Translations under genes and position numbers: made by a program
Origin: CAVVGB01 sp963747715
GTDB lineage: Bacteria > Actinomycetota > Thermoleophilia > Gaiellales > Gaiellaceae
Assembly (NCBI GenBank): GCA_963747715.1
Contig: CAVVGB010000003.1
Coordinates: forward strand, 310,001 to 374,000
Direction of reading: 5' to 3'
DNA length: 64,000 nucleotides
Notes under the pieces: model-generated
The model's database searches: none
The model's input: the letters and a program-made list of their open reading frames with translations, nothing else
Told to the model about the DNA's origin: nothing
Shown here: in pieces, positions 52,695 through 61,616 of the stretch
Numbering within the stretch: the first letter of the stretch is position 1
How the letters are laid out: each line of letters begins with the position of its first letter

Positions 52695-55052
52695 GTGCGC
52701 TGGTTTCGCAAGAAGCAACACGACGAGGAGGCGCCGATAGCGGCAGCCCCTCCCGAGGCCGTCGAGAAGCGGCCCCCCACAGAAGAAGCAGAACCGACTG
52801 AGAAGAAGCCGCGCCGCCGCCGGGGAACCCGGGGTGGGCGCGGACGCAAGAAGAAGACGGCACAGCCGTCCGCGGCGCCCGAGACGGCGGAAACCGAGGA
52901 GAAGGCCCCGCCCAGGCCGCGGCGACGCCGCACTCCGGCTCCCAAGGCCTCGCTCCCCAAGGTCAAGAAGGAGATCTTCGTCTCGATGGAGGTGGGCGAG
53001 CAGCGCGTCGCCGTCCTCGAGGACGGTCAGGTCGCCGAGGTCTACCTCGAGCGGCCCGGACGGCGCTCGGTCGCCGGCAACATCTACAAGGGCATCGTCG
53101 ACAACGTGCTGCCCGGCATGGAGGCCTCGTTCGTGGACATCGGCCTCGAGAAGAACGGCTTTCTCTACGTCGACGAGATCGTCGTGCCCGAGCTCGAAGG
53201 CAAGCGGCACGGGCGCAAGATTCAGGACCTGATCCAGCGCGGTCAGGAGGTCCTCGTCCAGGCGGTCAAGGATCCGATGGGCACCAAGGGCGCGCGCCTC
53301 ACGACCGAGATCTCGTTGCCGGGACGATTCCTCGTCTTCACGCCCTTCGGCGACGGGATCGGCGTCTCGCGCCGGCTCGAGGACGCAGAGCGCGACCGTC
53401 TCAAGGCGCTGTGCAAAGAGCTCGAGCTGCCGGAGGGAGGCGTCATCGTCCGCACGGCGGCCGAAGGCGCCTCGAAGGAAGAGCTGGCAGGCGACCTCGC
53501 CCTCTTGCAGAAGCTGTGGGCGACCGTCAAGGGTCGCGCTGCGCGCGGCGAAGCGCCTGCCCTCGTCTACCAGGAGTCGGAGCTTCCACTGCGCATGATC
53601 CGCGACCTCTTCCTGCGCGACTTCGAGCGCGTCGTCGTCGACCACGAGCGCACGTACCGGCGCATCGTCGGGTACCTGAAGCGCACGTCGAAGGAGCTCG
53701 CCGCGCGTGTGGAGTTCGACCGGGGGCCCGAGCCGCTGATGGCGCGCTACGGCGTCGACGAGGCGGTCAGGTCGACGCTGCAGCGACGTGTCGATCTCCC
53801 GTCCGGCGGCTACCTCGTGTTCGACTACGCGGAGGCGTTCACCGTCATCGACGTCAACACCGGCCGTTTCGTGGGCGCGCGAGGCAAGTCGAGCGGCGCG
53901 CGTCTCGAGGACACCATCACGAAGAACAACCTCGAGGCGGTCATCGAGGTCGTCCGCCAGCTGCGCCTCCGCGACATCGGCGGGATCATCGTCATCGACT
54001 TCATCGACATGGCGAACCCGAAGAACCGGCAGCAGGTCGAAGAAGCTCTGAACCGGGAGCTCGAGCGCGACCGCACGAAGACATACGTCGTCGAGATCTC
54101 GCCGCTCGGCCTCGTCGAGATGACGCGCCAGAACGTCACCGACGGGCCGCGCGAGATCCTCACCGACTCGTGCCCGACCTGCAGCGGGGAGGGCATCGTC
54201 GTCTCGACGGAGACCTACGCGGTGGACGCCGAGCGCCGGATGCGCGCGCTCGCGGCCACGTCGAAGAGCGAGGCGTTCCTCGTCGAGCTGAACGCGCAGG
54301 TGGCCGGGATCCTCATCGGGCCCGGAGCCTCGCGCCTCGACGAGCTCGAGAAGGAGACGGGTCGGCGCTTCGCGGTCAAGACGAGGCCGAGAGTCTCGCC
54401 GAACTATTTCTCGCTTCTCGAAGAAGGCCCGGCCTCTAAGATCGATCCGCAGGCCTTCCCGGTCTCGGAGGGGCAGGAGCTCGAGCTCACCCTCGAGGAG
54501 ACGCACCTGCACGAGGACGAGGATGCGATCGCGCGCCTGAACGGCTATGTCATCACCGTGGCCGGCGCGGGCGAAAGCGTCGGCAAGAAGGTGAAGGTGC
54601 GCATCGAGCATGCGGGCCGCACCTCGGCCCACGCGGTGCTCGCGGGCGAGCCCCCCGGCGACGGACGGCCCGAGCCCGCGCCCGAGGTCGAAGGGAAGGA
54701 ACCGCCCAAGCCCGCGGCCGAGGTCGAGGGGAAGGAACCGCCCAAGCCGAAGCGCAAGACCCGCCGCGGAAGTCGTGGCGGCCGCGGCCGCAAGAAGAAG
54801 ACAGCCGCCACCGCGAGCGTCTCGTCGGAGCCGGAACCGGTGGAGGCCGAGCCCGCCGCCGAGCCCCCGGCGGAGCCGGTCGCCGAGGAGAAACAGGAGG
54901 TCTCCGAGGAAGCGGCGGAGCAGAAGCCGAAGAAGAAGACCCGGCGCGGGACGCGCGGCGGGCGCCGGCGGCGCAAGTCGACCGCCAAGCCGCCTGCAGA
55001 GCCCTCCGCCGGCGACGGTGATGAGTTTGCCGCTGCCGAGGAGGCGGGCTAG
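52695..55052 (+). CDS. rne: Ribonuclease E/G
   Basis: 785 residues. The N-terminal extension is basic (RRRGTRGGRGRKKKTA at about 35-50). An S1 domain follows (about 95-200; VAGNIYKGIVDNVLPGMEASFVDIG), then the RNase H-like and DNase I-like catalytic core with metal Asp in FTVIDVNTG and IVIDFIDM, and the Zn-link CPTCSGEG (about 494-501). The C-terminal tail is Glu/Pro/Lys/Arg rich with repeats of VEGKEPPKP and a copy of the Arg/Gly basic motif. It starts mRNA decay and rRNA/tRNA processing. GTG 52695. Confidence 0.96.
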   Translation: MRWFRKKQHDEEAPIAAAPPEAVEKRPPTEEAEPTEKKPRRRRGTRGGRGRKKKTAQPSAAPETAETEEKAPPRPRRRRTPAPKASLPKVKKEIFVSMEVGEQRVAVLEDGQVAEVYLERPGRRSVAGNIYKGIVDNVLPGMEASFVDIGLEKNGFLYVDEIVVPELEGKRHGRKIQDLIQRGQEVLVQAVKDPMGTKGARLTTEISLPGRFLVFTPFGDGIGVSRRLEDAERDRLKALCKELELPEGGVIVRTAAEGASKEELAGDLALLQKLWATVKGRAARGEAPALVYQESELPLRMIRDLFLRDFERVVVDHERTYRRIVGYLKRTSKELAARVEFDRGPEPLMARYGVDEAVRSTLQRRVDLPSGGYLVFDYAEAFTVIDVNTGRFVGARGKSSGARLEDTITKNNLEAVIEVVRQLRLRDIGGIIVIDFIDMANPKNRQQVEEALNRELERDRTKTYVVEISPLGLVEMTRQNVTDGPREILTDSCPTCSGEGIVVSTETYAVDAERRMRALAATSKSEAFLVELNAQVAGILIGPGASRLDELEKETGRRFAVKTRPRVSPNYFSLLEEGPASKIDPQAFPVSEGQELELTLEETHLHEDEDAIARLNGYVITVAGAGESVGKKVKVRIEHAGRTSAHAVLAGEPPGDGRPEPAPEVEGKEPPKPAAEVEGKEPPKPKRKTRRGSRGGRGRKKKTAATASVSSEPEPVEAEPAAEPPAEPVAEEKQEVSEEAAEQKPKKKTRRGTRGGRRRRKSTAKPPAEPSAGDGDEFAAAEEAG

Positions 55053-55096
55053 ACTTTCACTCGAAGCGGGCGAGACAGCCCGCCATTTTCACGCTT

Positions 55097-55543
55097 ATGG
55101 CCAAGACATCCGACACCTACGCCGTCATCTCCGTCGGCGGGAAGCAGTACCGCGTCCGCGAGGGCGAACACCTGCTCGTGGACCGGGTCCACGTGGACGA
55201 AGGTAAGACCTTCCATCCCGACCTCTTGCTCCTTGGGGGCGACGGGGACGCGAAGCTCGGCGAGGGGGAGCTGAAGGGCAGCCAGGTGACCGCACGCGTC
55301 GCTGCGCACGTGCTCGGCGAGAAGGTCATCGTCGGGAAGCACCGCCGGCGCACCGGGTATCGCCGGCGCAATGGCCACCGCAGCCGTCTGTCACGGATCG
55401 AGATCCAGGCCATCGGGACGAAGGCCGCGCGCACGAGCGCGGCGGCCAAGCCGGCAGCCGCCAAGCCGGCAGCCGCCAAGCCCGCCGCGAAGAAGCCCGC
55501 GGCGAAGAAGCCGGCCGCGAGAAGCACGAAGGAGAAGAAGTAA
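55097..55543 (+). CDS. rplU: 50S ribosomal protein L21 with Lys/Ala/Pro tail
   Basis: 148 residues. The L21 core (TYAVISVGGKQYRVREGEHLLVDR to KVIVGKHRRRTGYRRRNGHRSRLSRIEIQAI) fills about 1-112, and the remaining 36 residues are a low-complexity AAKPAAAKPAAAKP-type tail, an actinobacterial add-on. A TAGACT box (55050-55055) overlaps the rne stop. It overlaps rpmA by one base. Confidence 0.96.
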   Translation: MAKTSDTYAVISVGGKQYRVREGEHLLVDRVHVDEGKTFHPDLLLLGGDGDAKLGEGELKGSQVTARVAAHVLGEKVIVGKHRRRTGYRRRNGHRSRLSRIEIQAIGTKAARTSAAAKPAAAKPAAAKPAAKKPAAKKPAARSTKEKK

Positions 55544-55788
55544 TGGCGCACAAGAAAGGATTGGGATCGTCGAAGAACGGTCGCGACTCCGAATCCAAGC
55601 GACTCGGCGTCAAGGTCTTCGACGGCCAGCAGATCAAGTCGGGGATGATCGTCGTCCGGCAGCGCGGCACGCGCTTTCGCTCCGGCCCGGGCACCGGCCT
55701 GGGTCGCGACCACACGATCTTCGCCGTTCGCGACGGCAAGGTCGCGTTTCGGTCGAGCGGCGACAGCCGCGTCGTGACGGTCGACTAG
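55543..55788 (+). CDS. rpmA: 50S ribosomal protein L27
   Basis: 81 residues. MAHKKGLGSSKNGRDSESKR is the L27 start, with the N-terminal tail reaching toward the peptidyl transferase centre; GSGLGRDHTIFA-like sequence follows. ATG 55543 shares the A of the rplU stop (TAATG). Confidence 0.97.
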   Translation: MAHKKGLGSSKNGRDSESKRLGVKVFDGQQIKSGMIVVRQRGTRFRSGPGTGLGRDHTIFAVRDGKVAFRSSGDSRVVTVD

Positions 55789-55809
55789 GCGACTTCCCGA
55801 ATAACGGCC

Positions 55810-56977
55810 GTGTTCCACGACCGGGCGCGCATCGAGGTGAGCGGCGGTCGCGGAGGGGACGGCTCCCTCAGCTTCCGCCGGGAGAAGTACGTGCCCGAAG
55901 GGCGGTCCCGACGGGGGCGACGGGGGCAAGGGCGGCGACGTCGTCGTCAGGGTGGACCCGAGCCTGCGCGACTTGTCGTTCTTCGCTCGCAAGCGCCGGT
56001 TCAAGGCCGAGCGCGGAGGTCACGGCCGCGGTGCGAACAAGCACGGCGCCGACGGCGAGGACGTCGAGCTCGCGGTGCCGGCCGGCACGCAGGTGTTCGA
56101 CGAAAACGGCGGGCTGCTCGCCGACCTCGCGCAGGCGGGGGCGCGCGTCACCGTCGCACAGGGTGGTCCGGGGGGCGCCGGCAACCGGCGCTTCGCGAAC
56201 GCGCGGCACCAGGCGCCGAAGATCGCCGAGCTCGGCGTGCCCGGAGAGGAAGCCGTCGTCGAGCTTCGCCTCAAGCTTGTCGCCGACGCCGCGCTGCTCG
56301 GCTTTCCGAACGCGGGCAAGTCCTCGCTCCTTCGGCAGCTCTCGAATGCGAAGCCGAAGGTGGCCGAGTATCCATTCACGACGATCGCGCCCGTGCTCGG
56401 CACCGTCGAAGCGCCGGACGGCCGGCAGCTGACGGTCGCCGACGTCCCGGGCCTCCTGGAGGGGGCGAGCCGCGGGGTCGGCCTGGGAGACGAGTTCCTC
56501 GCTCATCTCGAACGCGCGCGTCTCTTCCTGCACGTCATCGAGGTGCAGGAGGACGTGCCGGCGCGCTTCGCCGCCATCGACCGAGAGCTCGCGGCGTACG
56601 GTGCGGGGCTCGCCGAGCGACCCCAGATCGTCGTCCTCAACAAGGTCGACCTCGTTGACGAACCGCCGCAGGTGGAGCTCGACGATCCGCGAGTCCTGGG
56701 CGTCGTTCGCACCTCCGCCGCCACGGGCGAGGGTGTCGAGGAGCTGAAGCGCATGCTGTTCGAGCTCATCCCGGAGACTGCCCCCACACTCACCGCAGAC
56801 GAGGAGAAGCTGGTCGACTACCTCGTGTACCGGCCGCACCCGCCGCGGCGGCGTCCGTACCGCCTGTTCCGCACGGATCGCGGTTACCGCGTGGTGGGCG
56901 GCCTGTCGGAGGAGGAAGCGCGCGAAGCGCTTCGCTCGGCGGGCATCCGCGACCCCGACGTGGTCGAAGTTGAGTGA
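55810..56977 (+). CDS. obg: GTPase Obg (CgtA), one frameshift
   Basis: GTG 55810 opens with MFHDRARIEVSGGRGGDGSLSFRREKYVPEG; after one extra G among 55900-55902 the next frame goes on with GPDGGDGGKGGDVVVRVDPSLRDL, the glycine-rich Obg fold. The G domain has GFPNAGKSSLLRQL (G1), TTIAPVLG (G2), DVPGLLEGAS (G3) and NKVDL (G4), and the C-terminal OCT domain is RPYRLFRTDRGYRVVGGLS. Without the extra base it is 388 residues. It controls ribosome assembly and growth. Obg is essential in most bacteria, so the break is probably a sequence error. Confidence 0.93.
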
Positions 56978-57140
56978 TCCCCCCAGCCGCGCCATCCGAT
57001 CCTCTGGGCGGCTGCAAAGCGTCGCCAAGCTTCGTCCTCGGTCGCCCACGTATTTCGGTCAATACGCGGGCTCCCTGCGTCCTTGCCTGGCTCGCTTTTC
57101 GCGCGCCAGAGAACCGGCAACGCAACCGGGAGAATCACAC

Positions 57141-57698
57141 ATGACCGGCCTCTTCGGCGGCGCGTTCGATCCCCCGCACAAGGGTCACGTCGCCCTCATC
57201 GAGACGGCGATCGAGCACTTCGGCCTGGACCGCGTCTTCATCTTCGTCGTCGTCGCTCCGGGCCATCGCGCGGTCACGCTCGACTTCGCGGCGCGCTTCG
57301 AGCTCGCTTCGCTCGCGTTCGGTCACCTGCCGGGCGTGGAGGTCGTCCCCGAGGAACACGCCTACACGGTCGATGCGGTCGAGGACGGCCGCTACGGCGA
57401 CGCGATCTTCCTCGTCGGCGCCGACGAGTTCGCAACCTTCCTCGGCTGGAAGGATCCGAACCGCGTGCTCGAGCACGTGCGGCTCGGCGTCGCCACCCGC
57501 CCCGGCTACGACCCGAAGAGCTACGAGGCCGTGCTCGCCAAGCTCGAACGACCCGAGCGGGTGCAGTTCTTCGACATTCGGGCCGTGCCCGTCTCCTCGA
57601 GCGAGATCAGGGCGCGGCTGGCCCGGGGCGAGCCGATCCGCGGGCTCGTGCCCGAGGTCGTCGCGAACGCGATCAAGGCCCGTGACCTGTACCGCTGA
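57141..57698 (+). CDS. nadD: Nicotinate-nucleotide adenylyltransferase
   Basis: 185 residues. GGAFDPPHKGHVAL contains the (H/T)xGH nucleotidyltransferase motif; AVPVSSSEIRARL is the ISSTxIR motif. It makes nicotinate adenine dinucleotide in NAD synthesis. ATG 57141 has GGGAGA upstream. The 160 bp between obg and nadD hold no gene or clear signal. Order obg-nadD-rsfS is usual, though here two genes are inserted before rsfS. Confidence 0.94.
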   Translation: MTGLFGGAFDPPHKGHVALIETAIEHFGLDRVFIFVVVAPGHRAVTLDFAARFELASLAFGHLPGVEVVPEEHAYTVDAVEDGRYGDAIFLVGADEFATFLGWKDPNRVLEHVRLGVATRPGYDPKSYEAVLAKLERPERVQFFDIRAVPVSSSEIRARLARGEPIRGLVPEVVANAIKARDLYR

Positions 57699-57759
57699 AG
57701 ATACCCCGCCGGGGCTCTAGACCCCCCTCGGCCAGTGTGTTAGAAAGACCTGTCTGTCT

Positions 57760-58035
57760 ATGCCCGGCGAGAACCGTAATTCACTCCTCATTCGTGCGGT
57801 CAACGACCGCATTCGCGACGTGAACGGCCCCGGGGGCGACTCCGGGCCGGTGGGGTTTCTCTGCGAGTGCGGGGACATCGACTGCCAGGGCGCGCTTGAC
57901 ATGAGGGTCGCCGACTACGAGACCATCCGGTCGACGCCCGGCCGCTTCGTGTTGCTGGCCGGCCACGAGTCGCCGGCGCACGAGGTCCTCGCGCGGATGA
58001 ACGGCTACCTCGTCGTGGAAGACACCTCCAAGTGA
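57760..58035 (+). CDS. Small conserved protein with CxCxxxxC motif
   Basis: 91 residues. The core FLCECGDIDCQGALDMRVADYETIRSTPGRFVLLAGHESP has three Cys in a CxCxxxxC pattern and a following His, likely a metal site. Similar small proteins are widespread in actinobacteria without an assigned role. TAGAAA lies about 13 bp before ATG 57760. Its stop overlaps the TetR start (GTGATGA), so the pair is coupled. Confidence 0.75.
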   Translation: MPGENRNSLLIRAVNDRIRDVNGPGGDSGPVGFLCECGDIDCQGALDMRVADYETIRSTPGRFVLLAGHESPAHEVLARMNGYLVVEDTSK

Positions 58036-58619
58036 TGACGAGCGCGTCGGCGCAGGACCGCGCGGAGGGAGCGGCGCGCGAGCGAATCCTGGCGAGTGCG
58101 TACGAGCTCTTCTCGGAGCGAGGGATCCGAGCGGTGGGCGTGGACGAGGTGATCGCGCACGCGGGCGTCGCGAAGGCGACGCTCTACCGTCATTTCCGGT
58201 CGAAGGACGAACTGTCTCTCGCGTTCCTCGAGCACCGCGAAGAGCGCTGGACGCGCGGCTGGGTGGAGGCCGAGGCCCGCCGGCGCGGCTCGACTCCGGA
58301 AGAGCAGCTCCTCGCGATCTTCGACGCGTTCGACGAGTGGTTCCGCCGCGAGGACTTCGAGGGGTGCTCGTTCATCAACGTCCTACTGGAGATGGGCGTG
58401 GCGCACCCCACGGGAAGCGCGAGCGTCGACCACCTCGCGAACATCCGCACATTCGTGCGGGGGCTCGCCGAGCAAGCAGGCCTGCGAGATCCCGAGTCGT
58501 TCGCGCGCTCGTGGCACATCCTCATGAAGGGGTCGATCGTCTCGGCGGGTGAGGGAGACGTGGACGCGGCCCGGCGCGCACAGCGCTTGGGGCGCCTCCT
58601 GATCGAGGATTACCGTTAG
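58032..58619 (+). CDS. TetR family transcriptional regulator
   Basis: 195 residues. The N-terminal DNA-binding helix-turn-helix is AAARERILASAYELFSERGIRAVGVDEVIAHAGVAKATLYRHF (about 13-58 in part), then a ligand domain. Start is GTG 58032 or ATG 58035. It probably represses a target after losing its ligand; the target is unknown. The neighbour upstream, coupled by translation, is a candidate partner. Confidence 0.9.
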   Translation: MMTSASAQDRAEGAARERILASAYELFSERGIRAVGVDEVIAHAGVAKATLYRHFRSKDELSLAFLEHREERWTRGWVEAEARRRGSTPEEQLLAIFDAFDEWFRREDFEGCSFINVLLEMGVAHPTGSASVDHLANIRTFVRGLAEQAGLRDPESFARSWHILMKGSIVSAGEGDVDAARRAQRLGRLLIEDYR

Positions 58620-58679
58620 CCGGGGTTTCACCGGTGGCGGTGCTACCCTGGGCTCGTCCCACCGGGAGAACAAGCAAAG

Positions 58680-59036
58680 CTGACGCCACTCGAACAAGCA
58701 CGCCGCATCGCCGACCTCGCCCAGGAGAAGTTGGCGAAGGACATCGTCATTCTCGACATGCGGCCCGCCTGCTCCTACACCGACTACTTCGTCATCTGCA
58801 CGGGGCAGAACCCGCGCCAGACGAAGGCGATCTACGACGAGGTCCACGAGCGCCTCAAGCACGAGGGCCCCGTCCTGCCCGCCAACGTCGAAGGGGTGCG
58901 CGAGGCCCGCTGGATCCTGGCCGACTACCTCGACGTCGTCCTGCACGTCTTCACGTCGGAGGCGCGGGACTACTACCGCCTCGAGGAGCTCTGGGGCGAC
59001 GTTCCGTCGGTCGAGCCGGCGGCTGTCCGTTCGTAG
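58680..59036 (+). CDS. rsfS: Ribosomal silencing factor RsfS
   Basis: 118 residues from CTG 58680. The family's N-terminal helix (TPLEQARRIADLAQEKLAKDIVILDMR) and SYTDYFVICTGQNPRQTKAIYDEV, then DYLDVVLHVFTSEARDYY, are all present. It binds L14 and blocks 70S assembly under nutrient stress. TTG 58731 is the only usual start codon but cuts off the first helix; the in-frame CTG lies 11 bp after GGGAGA and about 24 bases after the predicted start of transcription from TACCCT (58644-58649). Confidence 0.88.
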   Translation: MTPLEQARRIADLAQEKLAKDIVILDMRPACSYTDYFVICTGQNPRQTKAIYDEVHERLKHEGPVLPANVEGVREARWILADYLDVVLHVFTSEARDYYRLEELWGDVPSVEPAAVRS

Positions 59037-59117
59037 CTAGTCGGCGTCTGTGACGCCGAGCGCCATGTAGACGAGCAGCACGGCGCCGATCATGGCGCCC
59101 GTGAGCAGGAGCAGCAT
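59037..59117 (-). CDS. Possible 26-residue membrane peptide
   Basis: A short open frame encoding one membrane helix (MLLLLTGAMIGAVLLVYMAL and on), convergent with rsfS with no gap. No strong ribosome site. It overlaps the upstream region of tRNA-Ala. It may be a real micro-protein or a chance hydrophobic frame. Confidence 0.3.
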   Translation of the reverse strand: MLLLLTGAMIGAVLLVYMALGVTDAD

Positions 59118-59138
59118 CTTCGCTACCCTGGAGCCCGC

Positions 59139-59211
59139 GGGGCCATAGCTCAGCTGGGAGAGCGCCACGCTGGCAGCGTGGAGGTCACGGGTTCGAATCC
59201 CGTTGGCTCCA
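59139..59211 (+). tRNA. tRNA-Ala(GGC)
   Basis: Acceptor GGGGCCA/TGGCTCC with one G-T pair, D arm GCTC/GAGC, anticodon stem CCACG/CGTGG with loop CTGGCAG (anticodon GGC), T arm ACGGG/CCCGT, discriminator A. The box TACCCT (59124-59129) lies 9 bp upstream. Confidence 0.95.
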
Positions 59212-59233
59212 TCCTCGTTCGGCCGAAGCTCGC

Positions 59234-59920
59234 TCACGGACCGAGACTCCCTTGTAGCTGGGCGACGAAGGACGCGAGCTCGCGCTCCTTGTGGGCGAGC
59301 TTCGTCTCGACCTCGACGAGCTCGCGCCGGCGCTGCTCGACCTCTTCCCAGCGCAGCTGGAGCTCGGCGTTGATTTTCACCTCGCGCCGCTCGATCTCCG
59401 ACTCGCGTGCCTCGAGGTCGGCGGTGCGCTCCTGCAGGATCTGCTCGACCTCGCCGACGCGCCGCTCGCGCCGCTCGAGGCGCTCGTTGGCGCGGGCTTT
59501 CTCTTCGTCGAAGAGCCAATCGTCGCCGTCGTCGAGGCTGCGCTCGCGATCGGAGAGCCTCAGCTGCTCGGCGCGAAGGCGTTCACTGCGCTGCTCGTGC
59601 AGGCGCTCCCGTTCGCGCACCTCGGCCTCGGCGGTCGCGACCTTCACGATCTGCTCGCGGAGCTCCTCCGCGCGGGTAGCCGCACGCGCCACGCGCTCCT
59701 CGAGGGAAGCTACGACCCGCCCGAAACGCCGGTCGGCTTCCTCGTAGGTCGGCCCGAGCTTTTCGACCCGCTCGCGGCGCTCCTTGATCTCGCGCTCGAG
59801 TACTTCCAGCTCCTCGACCTGAGACTCGAGGTCCACGCGGCGCTCGGAGAGCTCCGCCCCCCGGTCGTCGAGCTCAGCGGCGGTGCGCTCGAGGTAATTC
59901 TCGAGAGAGCGTCTGACCAC
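59234..59920 (-). CDS. Long coiled-coil protein
   Basis: 228 residues, almost wholly heptad-patterned and rich in Glu, Arg and Leu from residue 5 to 215 (LESQVEELEVLEREIKERRERVEKL). No other domain. Such proteins may be structural or scaffolding, like DivIVA or SMC-arm fragments; nothing points to one of these. GTG 59920 start with no clear ribosome site. Confidence 0.78.
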   Translation of the reverse strand: MVRRSLENYLERTAAELDDRGAELSERRVDLESQVEELEVLEREIKERRERVEKLGPTYEEADRRFGRVVASLEERVARAATRAEELREQIVKVATAEAEVRERERLHEQRSERLRAEQLRLSDRERSLDDGDDWLFDEEKARANERLERRERRVGEVEQILQERTADLEARESEIERREVKINAELQLRWEEVEQRRRELVEVETKLAHKERELASFVAQLQGSLGP

Positions 59921-59990
59921 CCTCTCATTGTCGGCTGCCCCCCAGGGTGGGGTACCCCCTAACGAGGGACGCAGCCGCGTAAAGGCCGAG

Positions 59991-60224
59991 CTAAACCCGG
60001 TCTTTCAGGCCCCCGACGCCGCCCTTCTCGGCGCAGTGAGCGCAGCAGAAGATGCGGCCGCCGCCCTCGACGCCGTGGCCGACGATCTTGCACCCGCAGT
60101 TCCCGCAGGTGGGGGCGAACGCGTGGATGGCGCACTCGAAGCTGTCGAAGGTCAGGGTCGTCCCGGCCACGGTCACCTCGAAGGACTTGTCGTACTCGTT
60201 TCCGCATACCTCACAGCGGCCCAT
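59991..60224 (-). CDS. Small zinc-ribbon/metallothionein-like protein
   Basis: 77 residues. MGRCEVCGNEYDKSFEV, FDSFECAIHAFAPTCGNCGCKIVGHG and IFCCAHCAEKGG supply about ten Cys and several His, enough for two metal ions. This small Cys-rich family is common in actinobacteria and often annotated as prokaryotic metallothionein-like. Start firm: AAAGGAGG 7 bp before ATG 60224. It overlaps the phosphoesterase end by 14 bp. Confidence 0.82.
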   Translation of the reverse strand: MGRCEVCGNEYDKSFEVTVAGTTLTFDSFECAIHAFAPTCGNCGCKIVGHGVEGGGRIFCCAHCAEKGGVGGLKDRV

Positions 60225-60954
60225 GCTTGAGGCCTCCTTTCGAACCGTCGAGCTCGAATACCCAGAAGTCGTGTCCCAGCACCGGGAGCGAGACGTTGAA
60301 GACGGGGATCGAGCCGATGTACCCCTCGAACGTTCCCGCGTGCCCGTGACCGTGAACGACCAGGTCGGGTGCATGCTCCGCGATCGGCCGAGCCAGGCGG
60401 TCGCTTCCGAGAAAAGCGAGGATCCCGCGCGGCTCCCCCTCGAGCGTCGTCACCGTCGGCGAGTAGTGGAGAAGCACGATGCGAAACGGGCATTGCGCAA
60501 TCGCCTGCAACCCCTCCTCGACCGCCGAGACCTCCTCGGTCGTCTCGGCGTACACACGCCGAAGGACCGGCTCGCCGAAATCCGGGAGCGTCGAGTCCGG
60601 GAAACCGCCGATGAAGCCCTTCGTCCCGACCACGCCGACCTTCGTCCCGTCGACCTCGCATACCGTCCAGGAGCGATGGAGCACCGTTACCCCCGCGTCG
60701 GCGAGCACCGCAGAAATCGCGTCGCACTTGTTCGCGTGCCAGTCGTGGTTCCCAAGGACGGCGACGACCGGGATCGTGAGCGGACGGCACGCGTCGGCGA
60801 CGACCGCCGCCTGCTCGGGCTCTCCGAAGGTCGTCAGGTCGCCGGCGAGCAGAAGGAGATCCGCCCGGCCCTCCAGCGTGGCGAAGGCGCCCCGAACCTC
60901 GTCGCGGCGGCTCTCGTCGCCGTGAACGTCGCCCACGGCGGCGATCCGAATCAA
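60211..60954 (-). CDS. Metallophosphoesterase
   Basis: 247 residues. RIAAVGDVHGD (first metal Asp and His), LLLAGDLTTFG (Asp), VAVLGNHDWH (GNHD), and LVVHGHGHAG (GHxH) give the full calcineurin-type site. It would cleave a phosphomono- or diester with Mn or Fe. TTG 60954 is chosen because GGGAG lies 8 bp upstream and RIAAVGD starts at once; longer readings run through the divergent gene. Followed by the metallothionein-like gene. Confidence 0.9.
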   Translation of the reverse strand: MIRIAAVGDVHGDESRRDEVRGAFATLEGRADLLLLAGDLTTFGEPEQAAVVADACRPLTIPVVAVLGNHDWHANKCDAISAVLADAGVTVLHRSWTVCEVDGTKVGVVGTKGFIGGFPDSTLPDFGEPVLRRVYAETTEEVSAVEEGLQAIAQCPFRIVLLHYSPTVTTLEGEPRGILAFLGSDRLARPIAEHAPDLVVHGHGHAGTFEGYIGSIPVFNVSLPVLGHDFWVFELDGSKGGLKHGPL

Positions 60955-61000
60955 GCTCGCTCCCGTTTCACGAGTCGGGCGCGGAGGGTACCCGGCACGC

Positions 61001-61570
61001 GTGAGTAACGGGGAGTTCGACAAGCTGCTCGTCACGCTCAAGAAGGCGGCCGCGGCGCTCCGTGAGGAGGAAATCCCGTTCCTCCTCGGCGGCGGTCTGG
61101 CGTGCTGGGTGCGCGGCGGCCCCGAATCCGACCACGACCTCGACTTCATGCTCAAGCAGGAGGACGCTGAGCGCGCGCTCGACGTGCTCTCGCGGGAAGG
61201 CATGCGACCCGAGAAGCCGCCCGAAGGCTGGCTGTACAAAGCGTGGGACGACGACGTGCTCGTCGATCTGATCTTCCGGCCGACGGGCTTCCCCATCACC
61301 GACGAGGTGATCGAGTGCGGGGAGGACCTCGAAGTCGTCTCCACCCCCATGCGCGTGATGCGACTCGAGGACGTCTTCGTCGCCAAGCTGCTCGCGCTCG
61401 ACGAGCAGAACCTCGACTACAAGAGCCTGCTCGAGATGGCGCGGCCCGTGCGCGAGCAGGTCGACTGGGAGGAAGTGCGAGACCGGACGGCCGAGTCCCC
61501 CTACGCGAGGACCTTCTTCACGCTCGTCGAGGGCCTGGACGTTGTCCAACCGCCGCCGACGGGAACGTAA
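61001..61570 (+). CDS. Nucleotidyltransferase-fold protein
   Basis: 189 residues. IPFLLGGGLACWVRGGPESDHDLDFML has the GG-(x)n-DxD pattern of the Pol-beta-like fold, and VLVDLIFRPTGF gives the third acidic residue. Related proteins are MNT-type or aminoglycoside-type nucleotidyltransferases and antitoxin-associated ones. No HEPN partner is adjacent, so a toxin-antitoxin role is not supported. GTG 61001, divergent from the phosphoesterase. Confidence 0.78.
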   Translation: MSNGEFDKLLVTLKKAAAALREEEIPFLLGGGLACWVRGGPESDHDLDFMLKQEDAERALDVLSREGMRPEKPPEGWLYKAWDDDVLVDLIFRPTGFPITDEVIECGEDLEVVSTPMRVMRLEDVFVAKLLALDEQNLDYKSLLEMARPVREQVDWEEVRDRTAESPYARTFFTLVEGLDVVQPPPTGT

Positions 61571-61616
61571 TCGGGCGGGACCCCCAGCCGCGCGAACGCG
61601 CACGCGAGTTTCCCGC

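Noticed and set aside
61001..61570. MNT/HEPN toxin-antitoxin pair
   Set aside because: Only the nucleotidyltransferase-fold protein is present; no HEPN partner is adjacent.
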